DNA from: JACMLD01 sp039916305
GTDB lineage: Bacteria; Bacteroidota; Bacteroidia; Chitinophagales; Chitinophagaceae
NCBI GenBank assembly: GCA_039916305.1
Contig: JBDSLR010000002.1
Span: forward strand, 62,001-126,000
DNA: 64,000 nucleotides
Direction of reading: 5' to 3'
This document shows, piece by piece, positions 51,081 through 60,738 of the stretch (position 1 is its first letter; every line of letters starts with the position of its first letter). The notes below the pieces were generated by a model that was given only the letters and a program-made list of their open reading frames with translations, was not told the origin of the DNA and made no database searches. The position numbers and the translations under genes are program-made.

Positions 51081-52163
51081 ATGAACCAACACAATTACGT
51101 GGCAATTATGGCCGGTGGTATTGGCAGCCGTTTCTGGCCAATGAGCCGGGCAGGTTTCCCCAAGCAATTCCTGGATATTCTTAATACAGGTAAAACGCTG
51201 ATACAGGCCACTTACGACCGGTTTGCCGCATTTATACCAGAAGAAAATATTTATGTTGTTACCTCCACTGAATACATTTCCATTGTAGAAAAACAATTGC
51301 CCCGGATAAGAAAAGAAAATATACTGGGCGAGCCATCACGGAAGAATACGGCCCCCTGTATTGCTTATATATCCTGCAAACTGCACCAGCAGGATCCGGA
51401 TGCTTCATTAATAGTAGCTCCTTCTGATCATGCAATAGAAGACGATGCTGAGTTTCAGCGTGTGTGCAATGAAGCACTTCAATTTGTTAACCATCTGAAT
51501 GCATTTATAACGCTGGGCATTAAGCCTACTTATCCCAATACCGGGTATGGCTATATCCAGTTTGAGCCGATGGCCGTGAGCAAAGACGTGTATAAGGTAA
51601 AAACCTTTACCGAAAAGCCCAACCTGGACCTGGCAAAAACTTTTCTCTCCAGCGGTGAGTTTTTATGGAATGCCGGCATTTTTGTATGGCAGGTAAAAAA
51701 TATTCTGACTGCTTTTGAAAAATACCTGCCCGAGATGTACGAGGTATTTATGGCAGAAAAAGATAAATTTAATACACCAGAAGAAGCAAATGCGCTGAAA
51801 GCAATCTACCCCCTGTGTACCAATATTTCTATTGATGTGGGTATTATGGAAAAAGCTTCCAATGTATATCTTATACCTTCTGCATTTGGCTGGAGCGATT
51901 TGGGTACCTGGAACAGCGCCTATGAAAATATCGAAAAAGATTATTTTCATAACGCAGTGGGCGGCGACAATGTAATGATCATTGATGCGGTAAAATGCAT
52001 GGTGCATGTACCTAAAAATAAACTGGTGCTTTTACAGGGACTGGAAGATTTTATAATTGTGGATACAGATGATGTATTACTAATCTGCAAAAAAGAAAAA
52101 GAACAGCAGATAAAGGATTATGTAGCCGAAGTGAAACGCAATAAAGGCGATAAATATTTGTAG
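51081..52163 (+). CDS. Mannose-1-phosphate guanylyltransferase
   Basis: The 360-residue protein carries the nucleotidyltransferase signature MAGGIGSRFWPMSRAGFPKQ near its N-terminus, then PSDHAIED and FTEKPNLDLA, as in ManC/CpsB. It makes GDP-mannose from mannose-1-phosphate and GTP for glycans. The C-terminal isomerase domain of bifunctional ManC is absent. It stands as its own unit under a good promoter. Confidence 0.92.
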   Translation: MNQHNYVAIMAGGIGSRFWPMSRAGFPKQFLDILNTGKTLIQATYDRFAAFIPEENIYVVTSTEYISIVEKQLPRIRKENILGEPSRKNTAPCIAYISCKLHQQDPDASLIVAPSDHAIEDDAEFQRVCNEALQFVNHLNAFITLGIKPTYPNTGYGYIQFEPMAVSKDVYKVKTFTEKPNLDLAKTFLSSGEFLWNAGIFVWQVKNILTAFEKYLPEMYEVFMAEKDKFNTPEEANALKAIYPLCTNISIDVGIMEKASNVYLIPSAFGWSDLGTWNSAYENIEKDYFHNAVGGDNVMIIDAVKCMVHVPKNKLVLLQGLEDFIIVDTDDVLLICKKEKEQQIKDYVAEVKRNKGDKYL

Positions 52164-52231
52164 TTTTCCTGCCTTGTTGCTGCCCGGCTAAAATGAGGTG
52201 GAGTTGGTGATTGCCATTAAAAACAAAGACT

Positions 52232-52579
52232 GTGTTTAAAAAACTGCGCACTGTTATCTACAAGGTCAATGACCTGGAACTTGCCAAAAAATGGTATACA
52301 GGTATCACCGGTACAGAACCCTATTTTGATCAGCCCTTTTATGCCGGTTTTGATATCAATGGCTGTGAACTGGGACTCGATCCTGATATGACCAATACCA
52401 GGGGCGGCAACCAGGCCATTGCGTACTGGTCGGTCGACAGCATTGATGATGCCCTTGAAAAATTATCAACAGGTGGTGCTGTGATTGTACAGGGCAAAAC
52501 GAACGTAGGCGGCCCTATACAGGTAGCCATTGTGCAGGATCCCTTTGGCAACCAGGTGGGCATTATAGAAGGCGCATAG
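52232..52579 (+). CDS. VOC-family (glyoxalase-like) protein
   Basis: I use a GTG at 52232 (VFKKLRTVIYKV, 115 residues); a TTG at 52211 would add seven residues. The two VOC modules show YKVNDLELAKKWYTGI and IVQDPFGNQVGIIE. The role is unknown: VOC proteins include dioxygenases, lyases and resistance proteins. The gene sits 69 bp after the guanylyltransferase and ends before a strong terminator. Confidence 0.82.
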   Translation: MFKKLRTVIYKVNDLELAKKWYTGITGTEPYFDQPFYAGFDINGCELGLDPDMTNTRGGNQAIAYWSVDSIDDALEKLSTGGAVIVQGKTNVGGPIQVAIVQDPFGNQVGIIEGA

Positions 52580-52603
52580 CATTTAACTTTTTATATTTCT
52601 TTT

Positions 52604-52631
52604 AAAACCCATGTGCAGGCATGGGTTTTTT
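52604..52631 (+). terminator. Terminator after VOC gene
   Basis: AAAACCCATG/CATGGGTTTT, a perfect 10-bp stem with 6-base loop, followed by TTTTTTA. Ends the unit of the guanylyltransferase and VOC genes. Confidence 0.88.
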
Positions 52632-52715
52632 ATTGGCAGTAAATGAGCTGGAAAAATATGCAGCGGACCGGATCTATATAATCTTTCTTACATTAGACAC
52701 TGAATAAGCAACATC

Positions 52716-53438
52716 ATGTTACAAATTTCGCCCGCCAATATTTTATTTTTGGATATAGAAACCGTATCGCAGCAACCCTCTTTTGATATGCTGCACGAAG
52801 AATGGAAGTCTTTATGGAAGCGAAAGGCAGAAGTACTGCTGCGCAACAAAGACGAAGAAACGCCGGAAAGCATTTACGGCCGCGCGGCCATTTATGCAGA
52901 ATTTGGAAAAATAATCTGCATCAGTTGTGGCGTATTGCAGGGTAATGGCGGTGAGAGAAAAATTGTACTGAAATCTTTTGCTGGAGATGATGAGAAAGAG
53001 CTGCTGCTGGCGTTTGTGGAGATGCTGAATAAGTGGGCGGCAGGCAGTGCAAAATATTTATGCGCCCACAATGGCCGCGAATTCGACTTTCCTTATTTAT
53101 GCCGCAGAATGGTAGTGCACGGCATCAGCATCCCGGCCTTGCTGCATCTGCCGGGCAAAAAGCCCTGGGAAGTAAATCACCTGGACACCATGGACCTCTG
53201 GAAGTTTGGCGACTTTAAAAGTTATACCAGCCTCAACCTGTTGGCGTATACGATTGGTGTACCAACTCCCAAAGACGATATCGATGGCAGCATGGTGGGC
53301 GATACCTACTGGAAAGAAAAAAATCTTACCCGCATCGTTACTTATTGCCAGAAAGATGTTGTTACCGTGGCACAGGTATATATGCGCATGCAGGGCGAGC
53401 CGCTCATTACAGAAGAAAATATTGAAATAAAAAACTAA
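52716..53438 (+). CDS. DnaQ-like 3'-5' exonuclease (PolB-like predicted exonuclease)
   Basis: The 240-residue protein has the three exonuclease motifs: FLDIETV (Asp13 and Glu15), AHNGREFDFPYL, and YCQKDVVTVAQVY. It belongs to the predicted 3'-5' exonuclease related to the family B polymerase proofreading domain, found as a stand-alone protein in Bacteroidota. Role in repair or nucleic-acid turnover is inferred. Confidence 0.9.
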   Translation: MLQISPANILFLDIETVSQQPSFDMLHEEWKSLWKRKAEVLLRNKDEETPESIYGRAAIYAEFGKIICISCGVLQGNGGERKIVLKSFAGDDEKELLLAFVEMLNKWAAGSAKYLCAHNGREFDFPYLCRRMVVHGISIPALLHLPGKKPWEVNHLDTMDLWKFGDFKSYTSLNLLAYTIGVPTPKDDIDGSMVGDTYWKEKNLTRIVTYCQKDVVTVAQVYMRMQGEPLITEENIEIKN

Positions 53439-53546
53439 AGCCAGCAAACAGAAAAAGAACATAAGTTTTGATACCCATTTCTCTTTTTTATCGGTTAGCT
53501 CAAAAAATAAGCAGGCACGCTCTTTTTCACATTTAATCTCTTGACC

Positions 53547-53933
53547 ATGAACAGAACCAATTATTCATCCGGCGCAAAATGGGAAGCCATTGTGGGCTAT
53601 AGCCGCGCCGTTAAAGTAGGTAATACCATTGAAGTAACCGGCACCGTTGCAACAGATGACAATGGACAGCTGGCTGGCAAGGGCGACCCATATGAACAAA
53701 CAAAATGTATTATTGAAAAAATAGAAAAGGTGCTGGAACGTGCCGGCGCCTCTTTAAAAGATGTTGTGCGCACGCGGATGTTTGTAACAGATATCAGCCG
53801 CTGGGAAGAGTATGGCAAAGCGCACGGTGAATTTTTTGCAACTATTTTACCCTGCACTTCCATGATTGAAGTAAAAGGGCTTATAGATCCGGACTACCTG
53901 ATAGAAATAGAGGCCACGGCAATTGTGGTGTAA
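53547..53933 (+). CDS. RidA-family protein
   Basis: I take the ATG at 53547, 128 residues; a TTG six bases earlier is possible. The RidA/YjgF fold is clear with VVRTRMFVTDISRWEEYGKAHG, the Arg for carboxylate binding (Arg in RTRMFV), and a typical C-terminus YLIEIEATAIV. RidA hydrolyses reactive enamine/imine intermediates from PLP enzymes. An aminotransferase is encoded soon after. Confidence 0.9.
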   Translation: MNRTNYSSGAKWEAIVGYSRAVKVGNTIEVTGTVATDDNGQLAGKGDPYEQTKCIIEKIEKVLERAGASLKDVVRTRMFVTDISRWEEYGKAHGEFFATILPCTSMIEVKGLIDPDYLIEIEATAIVV

Positions 53934-53976
53934 CCCGATATCTGAACACTAACTACTCAGTACTATATACTTTCTC

Positions 53977-54327
53977 ATGGATATTGAATCATTGCAGGAA
54001 TACTGTCTTTCAAAAAAGGGTGCACAAGAAACACTTCCTTTTGGCCCCGATACGCTTGTATATAAAGTAGGGGGCAAAGTTTTTTTGCTAACCAGCCTTG
54101 ACGCAGCAGACTTCCGGTTTAACGTAAAATGCGATCCCGATTTGGCAGAAGAACTACGGGAGCAATATCCCTGCGTACTACCAGGTTTTCACATGAATAA
54201 AAAACACTGGAACACCATCATTGCAGACGGAACCGTGTCAAACAAGCAGCTCCAGGAATGGATTGATCATTCATATCAACTGGTAGTAGAAAGCCTTCCT
54301 AAAAAACTGAGGGGCCAATTCAGGTAA
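53977..54327 (+). CDS. MmcQ/YjbR-family protein
   Basis: The 116-residue protein matches the YjbR fold: KKGAQETLPFGPDTLVYKVGGKVF, PCVLPGFHMNKKHWNTI and a final WIDHSYQLVVESLPKK. It is a small DNA-binding-like fold of unknown role. Encoded between RidA and the aminotransferase genes on the same strand. Confidence 0.9.
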   Translation: MDIESLQEYCLSKKGAQETLPFGPDTLVYKVGGKVFLLTSLDAADFRFNVKCDPDLAEELREQYPCVLPGFHMNKKHWNTIIADGTVSNKQLQEWIDHSYQLVVESLPKKLRGQFR

Positions 54328-54411
54328 TGGTGCTGCTTTTTAAATTATTCCAGGACGTTATTACCCCGGGGTGACTAATTTGCATATTATCTCATTTTTA
54401 ATTTTCTCCTT

Positions 54412-55566
54412 TTGAGCAATCTTTCCATTAACAGCAAACTGCCTGCTGTAGGTACCAGCATCTTCACGGTTATGAGCGCCCTGGCTACTGAATACAAAGC
54501 AGTTAACCTCGGCCAGGGTTTCCCGGATTTTCCTATGAGCGAAGAGCTTACAGCTTTGGTAAACGACGCCATGAATAAGGGCTTCAACCAGTATGCGCCC
54601 ATGCAGGGCTACACACCTCTTCGGGAAGTATTGGCAGAAAAAATAGCATCCCTCTATAGTACAGTGATAAGCCCGGACAGCCAGGTAACCATTACCCCGG
54701 GCGGCACGTATGCTATTTACACGGCGCTTACCACCGTGCTGCAGGCGGGGGATGAGGTGATTGTTTTTGAACCGGCTTACGATAGCTATATTCCCAATAT
54801 AGTGGTAAATGGCGCCGTGCCAGTATTGATTGACCTAAAATTTCCAGATTATAAAATTGACTGGGGTGCTGTACGTCAAAAGATTAGTCTAAAAACCCGG
54901 ATGATAATGATTAATACGCCGCACAACCCCACCGGCGCGGTGTTAAGTGCAGACGATATTGTGCAGCTTCGCTCAATTGTAAAAGACACTAATATTATTA
55001 TACTGAGCGACGAAGTATATGAGCACCTCATTTTTGATAATATTCCGCACCAGTCTATTTTACGCTATCCTGATTTACTGGAGAGAAGTTTTGTTTGTTT
55101 TTCTTTTGGAAAGGTATACCACTGCACCGGCTGGAAGCTGGGCTATTGCATATCATCTGCTGCACTCATGGCAGAATTTAGAAAAGTCCACCAGTTCAAT
55201 TGCTTCAGCTGCCATACCCCATCGCAGGTAGCGCTGGCAACGTTCTTAAAAAATAAAGACGCTTACCTTTCGCTGGGTAGTTTTCTGCAGCAGAAGCGTG
55301 ACTATTTCCAGCAATTAATGCAGGCAACAAAATTTACACCGTTGCCCAGTTACGGTAGTTATTTTCAATGCTACCAGTATAACCGCATCAGCGATGAAGC
55401 TGACAAAGATCTGGCCATCCGCGTTACGAAAGAATTTGGCATTGCCACCATACCGGTTTCTGCATTCTATAAAGCTGGTACCGATAACAAAGTGATCCGT
55501 TTTTGTTTTGCCAAGAAAAAAGAAACCATTGATGCTGCAGTAGAAAGACTGCGTTTGATTGGCTAA
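54412..55566 (+). CDS. PLP-dependent aminotransferase (class I, methionine/kynurenine type)
   Basis: Start TTG at 54412 gives 384 residues and the family N-terminus; an ATG at 54472 would drop conserved residues. The PLP Lys is in SFGKVYHCTGWKLGY, with NLGQGFPDFP near the start, NTPHNPTGAV and SDEVYEHL. It fits the methionine aminotransferase YbdL/kynurenine aminotransferase group. The RidA gene nearby suits the handling of imine by-products. Confidence 0.92.
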   Translation: MSNLSINSKLPAVGTSIFTVMSALATEYKAVNLGQGFPDFPMSEELTALVNDAMNKGFNQYAPMQGYTPLREVLAEKIASLYSTVISPDSQVTITPGGTYAIYTALTTVLQAGDEVIVFEPAYDSYIPNIVVNGAVPVLIDLKFPDYKIDWGAVRQKISLKTRMIMINTPHNPTGAVLSADDIVQLRSIVKDTNIIILSDEVYEHLIFDNIPHQSILRYPDLLERSFVCFSFGKVYHCTGWKLGYCISSAALMAEFRKVHQFNCFSCHTPSQVALATFLKNKDAYLSLGSFLQQKRDYFQQLMQATKFTPLPSYGSYFQCYQYNRISDEADKDLAIRVTKEFGIATIPVSAFYKAGTDNKVIRFCFAKKKETIDAAVERLRLIG

Positions 55567-55728
55567 GACCGTAAAACGAAAAGAAGAAGATTACCGCAAG
55601 ATTTAAATTTTTAAAAAAGCAATCCGTTCAGCGCTACCCTTTGCTAATCTTTTTAACCCTGTTTCTATTTATTGTGCCCGCAGCACGCGTATAATCAAAC
55701 TCTTTTGCTCTTGTTCTCTTAGCTACCA

Positions 55729-56634
55729 ATGGCAATCCAAAAAAAATACCACGGTATATGCTACATGTTGCTGGCAGCATTGGGCTTCTCAGTAATGGGT
55801 GGGGCCGCTAAATTATTAAAAGGAAGCTTTAATGCTGGTCAGCTGGTCTTTTACAGAAACCTGGTAGGCCTATTGGTAATCCTGGCAGGATTTGCCATTA
55901 AACCACCGGTTAGCCACGGTGGCAAATTACGCTGGCTGGTTTTCAGGGGAGTGATGGGTACCGTGGCATTGTACACACTCTTGTATTGCATTCTGCACCT
56001 TCCGCTGGGTACAGCCATGACTTATAACCTTACTTCTGCTATTTTTATTTCCCTGTTCTCCTTTTTCCTTTTTAAAGAATATCATGGCAAAGAAGTATTG
56101 TTTGCAGTTGTACTGGGGTTTGCGGGCATGTTGCTTGTTTATAAACCTGCTATGCATTTTCCGTGGTATTACCATGTTGCCGGCTTAATCTCCGGTTTAT
56201 CATCAGCCATTGCATACATAACGGTGGGCAAATTAAATAAATACTATGACGCCAGGGTTATTGTGGCGGCATTTATTATCAGTGGTGTGCTTTTTCCCAC
56301 TGTAAGTATGATGGTACAATATATCGGCGGGTACCACCCGGATGAAATTTTTATAGTAGCATTTAAATGGCCAAAAGCAATTGAGTGGATCTATATCATT
56401 ATACTGGGATTGGCAGCTTTATTTGGCCAGTATTTTGTAACCAAAGCATATGGTGCAGATAAAGCCGGGATAGTGTCTGCGGTGAGTTATGCCAATATTA
56501 TATTCTCTGTATTTATCGGCATGATGCTGGGCGATGCATTTCCTGATACCATGTCTTTGTCGGGTATCGGCTGCATTATCATAGCCGGTATCATTGTTTC
56601 GATGGTAAAGAGAAGAAGAGTGGAAACGGGCTGA
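55729..56634 (+). CDS. EamA-family (DMT) transporter
   Basis: The 301-residue protein has ten membrane helices in two EamA repeats, with the first repeat motif around LLAALGFSVMGGAAKLL and GKLNKYYDARVIVAAFIISG in the middle. DMT transporters export metabolites such as amino acids. The substrate is not predictable. Single gene. Confidence 0.92.
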   Translation: MAIQKKYHGICYMLLAALGFSVMGGAAKLLKGSFNAGQLVFYRNLVGLLVILAGFAIKPPVSHGGKLRWLVFRGVMGTVALYTLLYCILHLPLGTAMTYNLTSAIFISLFSFFLFKEYHGKEVLFAVVLGFAGMLLVYKPAMHFPWYYHVAGLISGLSSAIAYITVGKLNKYYDARVIVAAFIISGVLFPTVSMMVQYIGGYHPDEIFIVAFKWPKAIEWIYIIILGLAALFGQYFVTKAYGADKAGIVSAVSYANIIFSVFIGMMLGDAFPDTMSLSGIGCIIIAGIIVSMVKRRRVETG

Positions 56635-56686
56635 AATATAACCCTGCGAATTTCCAGTCAGACGGAAATATTTAACCATTACCAAG

Positions 56687-56694
56687 TACTTTTG
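56687..56694 (+). promoter_or_regulatory. Candidate -7 element for FMN reductase
   Basis: TACTTTTG (TAnnTTTG) 39 bp before the ATG at 56734. No TTG at the ideal -33 distance. Confidence 0.4.
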
Positions 56695-56733
56695 AAATAA
56701 AATATAATCCGTGAAGCACCACAAGGCGTTCTG

Positions 56734-57327
56734 ATGAAAAAAATTATTATGTTCAGAAATAAAATCAAAATACTGGCTGTTTCCGGTAGTCTCCGGGCCA
56801 ACTCGTCCAATGCAATACTATTGCAGGCCATTGAAAAAATGATGCCGGAGGACGTAGAATTTTTTGTGTATAAAGGGGTTGGCAGCCTTCCGCATTTTGA
56901 TGACGCGGATGAAATGCCCATTACAGTTAGTGTATGGAAAAAACATTTACAGGAAGCTGACGCCGTACTGGTATGTAGTCCTGAATATGCTTTTGGCGTA
57001 CCTGGTAGCTTAAAGAATGCATTTGACTGGACGGTTGGTTCAGGCGACATGGTAAACAAACCGCTGGTTTTAATTACGGCGTCTACCGGTGGTGAAAAAG
57101 CGCACGCTGCCTGGTTACAAATATTCAAGGCACTTTCTGCCCGTATTCCGGAAAGCAGTGCATTACTTATTTCCTTTGTGCGGTCAAAATTAAGCGCCGC
57201 AGGAGAAATCAGTGATGCAATTACCGCGGCAGCCATACAGTTAGCCATGGAAAAGCTTATACTGATGGTGAAAGAAAACACTGCCACAGGAGATGGTATA
57301 ACTGATACAATTCAATCTTTGCCTTGA
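56734..57327 (+). CDS. NADPH-dependent FMN reductase-family protein
   Basis: The 197-residue flavodoxin-like protein has GSLRANSSNAILL (FMN phosphate loop) and PEYAFGVPGSLKNAFDW, typical of NAD(P)H-dependent FMN/quinone/azo reductases. It could supply reduced flavin, quinone detoxification or similar. It is convergent with the DUF1624 gene, stop codons one base apart. Confidence 0.92.
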   Translation: MKKIIMFRNKIKILAVSGSLRANSSNAILLQAIEKMMPEDVEFFVYKGVGSLPHFDDADEMPITVSVWKKHLQEADAVLVCSPEYAFGVPGSLKNAFDWTVGSGDMVNKPLVLITASTGGEKAHAAWLQIFKALSARIPESSALLISFVRSKLSAAGEISDAITAAAIQLAMEKLILMVKENTATGDGITDTIQSLP

Positions 57328-57328
57328 T

Positions 57329-58516
57329 TTACAAATAGCTGAGCCACCATTGCTGGCGGTTATTTTGTTTATACCTGTCGTATTTTCTGCAAAGAGGGTA
57401 CATCGCCAGCACCGTGACAAGCCATATAATATAGACCATGGGCAGGCTAAGTCCATAGCCCTGCAGTGAGGCATTATCAGTTATCCATCCTTTTGTAATA
57501 ATCATCTGGTGCCAGCCAAAACCAGTAAACTGCGCCAGCAGTAAAGCAAAGAAATGCAGCACGTATATATGAACCAGGTAATACATCATGGGTACCCTTC
57601 CATAGGTGCTCACAATAGCTGCTATGCGTGACGAAAATTGATCAGCAACGGCCAGGAATAAAAAAGCGGGGCTTAATGTCATCAGGAGGTAAAGCAACGA
57701 GGGGGGATATTTAGAAGTATTCAGAAAAGACATCAAACTAAAAACTGCAGAACCTTGTTCCGCCCACCTGGATGAATCGCCATAGATATTAATAAAGCGC
57801 AACAAAATAAAAAGGGTAATGCCTGCTGCACCCATTATTAACAGGGTACGTTTACGCCTTGCGGCGTCGAATGCCGGTAGAAACAACCTGCCAAAGCAAT
57901 ATCCAAGCGCCATTACACCTGCCCAGGGAATTAATGGATAAGCCGAAACAACAATGATATTGCGAAATGTAAATGCCCTGAAATCATGCAACTCAGCCCA
58001 CCCGAAAGCGGTTGCTGTATTACCGGCGACGTGCATATTATCCAGTAAATTATGCCCCAATACCATTGCCAGCCCTATAGCCATGATCGCTTTAACCGGG
58101 AGGTGAACCAGGCCGGCCAGTACTATCATACTAAGACCAAGCACCCAGATAACCTGCAATACCCATAATGAAAACAGCGGGTTAAAAAACCAGCCAAAGC
58201 TAACCAGTGTTATTTCAAGAAGCATGAGCCACAATCCCCGTTTCAATAAAAAAACTGATAATTGTTGTTTTGTTTTTTTCTGGCCGGAGAGAAAGGCCGA
58301 TGTTCCTGCCAGGAAGACAAAAACGGGTGCGCAGAAATGAGTTATCCAGCGGGTAAAAAAAATGGCCGGGCTGGTATGCTGCAGATCAACCGGGTTATAA
58401 TAATAGGAGTAAGCATGAAAATAATCCCGGGTGTGGTCAAGCGCCATGATAATCATAACGGCGCCGCGTAAAAAATCAATGGTTGTTATGCGTACTGCAG
58501 TGTGGGTGCTGGTCAT
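57329..58516 (-). CDS. Multi-span acyltransferase-like membrane protein (DUF1624/HGSNAT-like)
   Basis: I use the Met at 58516 (MTSTHTAVRITTIDFLRG), because the longer frame to 58624 encodes a non-family Arg/Trp-rich tail. The 395-residue protein has ten or so membrane helices and the DUF1624 motif DFLRGAVMIIMALDHTRDYFH near its N-terminus with a conserved His, as in heparan-alpha-glucosaminide N-acetyltransferase. It may transfer acetyl groups across the membrane to a glycan. Substrate unknown. Confidence 0.88.
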   Translation of the reverse strand: MTSTHTAVRITTIDFLRGAVMIIMALDHTRDYFHAYSYYYNPVDLQHTSPAIFFTRWITHFCAPVFVFLAGTSAFLSGQKKTKQQLSVFLLKRGLWLMLLEITLVSFGWFFNPLFSLWVLQVIWVLGLSMIVLAGLVHLPVKAIMAIGLAMVLGHNLLDNMHVAGNTATAFGWAELHDFRAFTFRNIIVVSAYPLIPWAGVMALGYCFGRLFLPAFDAARRKRTLLIMGAAGITLFILLRFINIYGDSSRWAEQGSAVFSLMSFLNTSKYPPSLLYLLMTLSPAFLFLAVADQFSSRIAAIVSTYGRVPMMYYLVHIYVLHFFALLLAQFTGFGWHQMIITKGWITDNASLQGYGLSLPMVYIIWLVTVLAMYPLCRKYDRYKQNNRQQWWLSYL

Positions 58517-58644
58517 TGGTTGGCTGTTGGGGCAATGCTGAAGATAAGGTTCTACCCTGCAAGTATAAATTATTTTCAGCAAGTGCCGTCGCGCGGTTGT
58601 CCACCAGGATGCAAAGCCTTGCAATTAGAGCTGGTTCCGCAAGC

Positions 58645-59316
58645 TTAAAAAAATACCCGTTCAATTGTCCACCAGGCAGCTATCAGTGCAATAGCAATTG
58701 ATAAGGGATAAACCACTCTCTGCCGGTACCAGGTTTTTTTACCGAATGGAATAATAATGAGGGCAAACACAGCGAGTATAACGGCTACCTGTCCAAGTTC
58801 AACCCCCAGGTTAAAAGACAAAATTGAAGTAAAGAATTTATTGGAGGGCAAGCCTATTTCATTCAGTGCACTGGCAAAACCCATTCCGTGAATCAATCCA
58901 AACATAAAAACGATCAATATCCGCCAGGCTTTTAATTCAGTGAGCAGCATATTTTCTACCGCTATAAAAAGAATGGATAAGGCAATAATAGGTTCCACTA
59001 TGGCACCGGGCACCACAATAATATTTTTCATACTAAGCGCCAGTGTAACAGAATGAGCTACTGTAAAAGCAGTTGCCTGCCATAAAATTGTTTTTAGCTT
59101 TGTACTTAGTAGACAAAGGCCCATTACAAATAAAACATGATCTGCGCCGCTGGGTACAATATGGGTAAATCCCATTTTAAGGTAAAACCAGATTACATGC
59201 TCTACGGGCGCTTTTTCCAATGCATAATTAATGGTATGTGCCTGTGTCTGCAAAAAAGAAAAAGTCAGCAGGAGCAATACTAATCCTGTTTTTTTATTTA
59301 TCACAGCCTTGTTCAT
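58645..59316 (-). CDS. HupE/UreJ-family membrane protein
   Basis: The 223-residue protein starts with a signal-like helix (ending QTQA, then His) and has about seven membrane segments with the HupE/UreJ pattern FTHIVPSGADHVLFVMGL and LIHGMGFASALNEIGL. HupE/UreJ proteins are linked to nickel or cobalt supply for hydrogenase and urease, but no such enzyme is visible here. It overlaps the TPR gene stop by 4 bp (ATGA), so the two are coupled. Confidence 0.88.
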   Translation of the reverse strand: MNKAVINKKTGLVLLLLTFSFLQTQAHTINYALEKAPVEHVIWFYLKMGFTHIVPSGADHVLFVMGLCLLSTKLKTILWQATAFTVAHSVTLALSMKNIIVVPGAIVEPIIALSILFIAVENMLLTELKAWRILIVFMFGLIHGMGFASALNEIGLPSNKFFTSILSFNLGVELGQVAVILAVFALIIIPFGKKTWYRQRVVYPLSIAIALIAAWWTIERVFF

Positions 59317-60659
59317 AGTGACACTAAGGTTTGCTGGCTTTCTGTTTTTAAGGCCATGGCTATATTGGGATTTGCTGCCAGTCCGGCTTTTAGTAATTTT
59401 TCAGCAGTGGTCTTGTCCCCGTTTTTAAAATATACCAGGCCTATTCTGCAAAGCAATGCCGGGTTTTTGCTGTTTGTTTTTAATGCCGTGTTTGCAAAGG
59501 GCATTGCTTTAGCATAATCGCCTTTGGCATAGTACACCCAGGCCACTGTTTCATTTACATCAATATTTTCAGGCCTCCGGTTATATTCCAGCAAAGCATG
59601 ATCAAGTGCTTTATCATATTGGTTTGTTTTTAAATACGCGTACGCCAGTTCCCTGTCTGAATAGTGCCCGGAGCTGTCATCTCTTTTTTCATTGGCAGCC
59701 GCAGCATTCATACCATTAATAACCGCGCTGGCCAGTGTTGCTGCTTTTTCTTTTTCGCCGGCCAATTTGTACACATCAGACAATTCTTCTTTAATACTGT
59801 AATCATTTACCAGGCTGTCTGCCTGCAGGTAATAAATAGCTGCTTTGGTAAAATCCTTAGAAGCTGCTGCAACTCTTGCCAGGCCGGCAAAAGCGTAGGC
59901 ATAGGCTGGGCGGTTTTGAAGGGCAATTGTATAATGCATTTCAGCATTTTTTATATCGCCCGTGTTTTCATAGAGGCGGCCCAGTTGCACCCTCGACCAT
60001 TCGGTTCCTTCATCACCGGGTAAGCCAGCTGAAACAGCCATCTGCATTGCTTCTATTGCACCAGGGTAATCGCCGTGTATTTCGCGGAGGTAAGAAATGC
60101 GTGAATAGGAACGTATATCCGGCCGTAAGGAAACCATCTTATCGGCATTCTCAACAGCTGCCGTATAATTGCCCATCTCTACATTTCCATCTATAATCAG
60201 GCCGTAGATAAATGCATTGTAAGGATTTATCTTTTTTGCAGCTTCAGCAATTTGCAGCCCCTCAGCAAAATGATGCTGGCTTAGCATCAGCAGCGCTTTG
60301 ATAGACAGGCCTTCAAAATTTTGTGGATCTTTTGCCAATACCGCGTTTACATATTTTAACGCTGCCTGGTCATAATACAAATAATTACCCGATGCCCTGG
60401 CTTCCTGCACATACAGTGTTGCAAGTGCCATATTTGTTTTTACATCGTCCGGTTTTATTTTACTGGCATTCAGCAGCGCAGTGCTTCTTGCCTGTACTGC
60501 TTTAAATTCCTCTGTTTCCGCAGCGCTTCCTTTTCTTGCCAGCACGGGGAACAGTTTATTCTCTTTTTTTATTTCATCTTTTTTATACTTAAAGAAAATA
60601 CCGCCGGCTGCCAGCAGAAAAAGAAAGATGGTGAACCCATATATAGCACTCTTTTTCAT
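59313..60659 (-). CDS. TPR-repeat protein, membrane anchored
   Basis: The Met at 60659 gives 448 residues; the frame open to 60728 crosses a terminator. The start has a membrane anchor (MKKSAIYGFTIFLFLLAAGG) followed by at least eight TPR-type helical pairs (for example AMPFANTALKTNSKNPALL and YENTGDIKNAEMHYTIAL). TPR proteins are protein-interaction scaffolds. Sits between HupE/UreJ and DUF4331, pointing to an envelope complex. Confidence 0.9.
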   Translation of the reverse strand: MKKSAIYGFTIFLFLLAAGGIFFKYKKDEIKKENKLFPVLARKGSAAETEEFKAVQARSTALLNASKIKPDDVKTNMALATLYVQEARASGNYLYYDQAALKYVNAVLAKDPQNFEGLSIKALLMLSQHHFAEGLQIAEAAKKINPYNAFIYGLIIDGNVEMGNYTAAVENADKMVSLRPDIRSYSRISYLREIHGDYPGAIEAMQMAVSAGLPGDEGTEWSRVQLGRLYENTGDIKNAEMHYTIALQNRPAYAYAFAGLARVAAASKDFTKAAIYYLQADSLVNDYSIKEELSDVYKLAGEKEKAATLASAVINGMNAAAANEKRDDSSGHYSDRELAYAYLKTNQYDKALDHALLEYNRRPENIDVNETVAWVYYAKGDYAKAMPFANTALKTNSKNPALLCRIGLVYFKNGDKTTAEKLLKAGLAANPNIAMALKTESQQTLVSL

Positions 60660-60686
60660 AAAAACTCTTTTGGTTGATGATCGTGT

Positions 60687-60728
60687 TAAAAATGAGGCTG
60701 TCCCAGGAATTGTTTGAGACAGCCTCAT
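60687..60728 (-). terminator. Terminator between DUF4331 and TPR genes
   Basis: On the minus strand, ATGAGGCTGTC/GACAGCCTCAT forms an 11-bp perfect stem with a 15-base loop followed by TTTTAA. It follows the DUF4331 stop by 10 bp, so the TPR/HupE pair is read separately or at lower level. Confidence 0.75.
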
Positions 60729-60738
60729 GCATGCTATT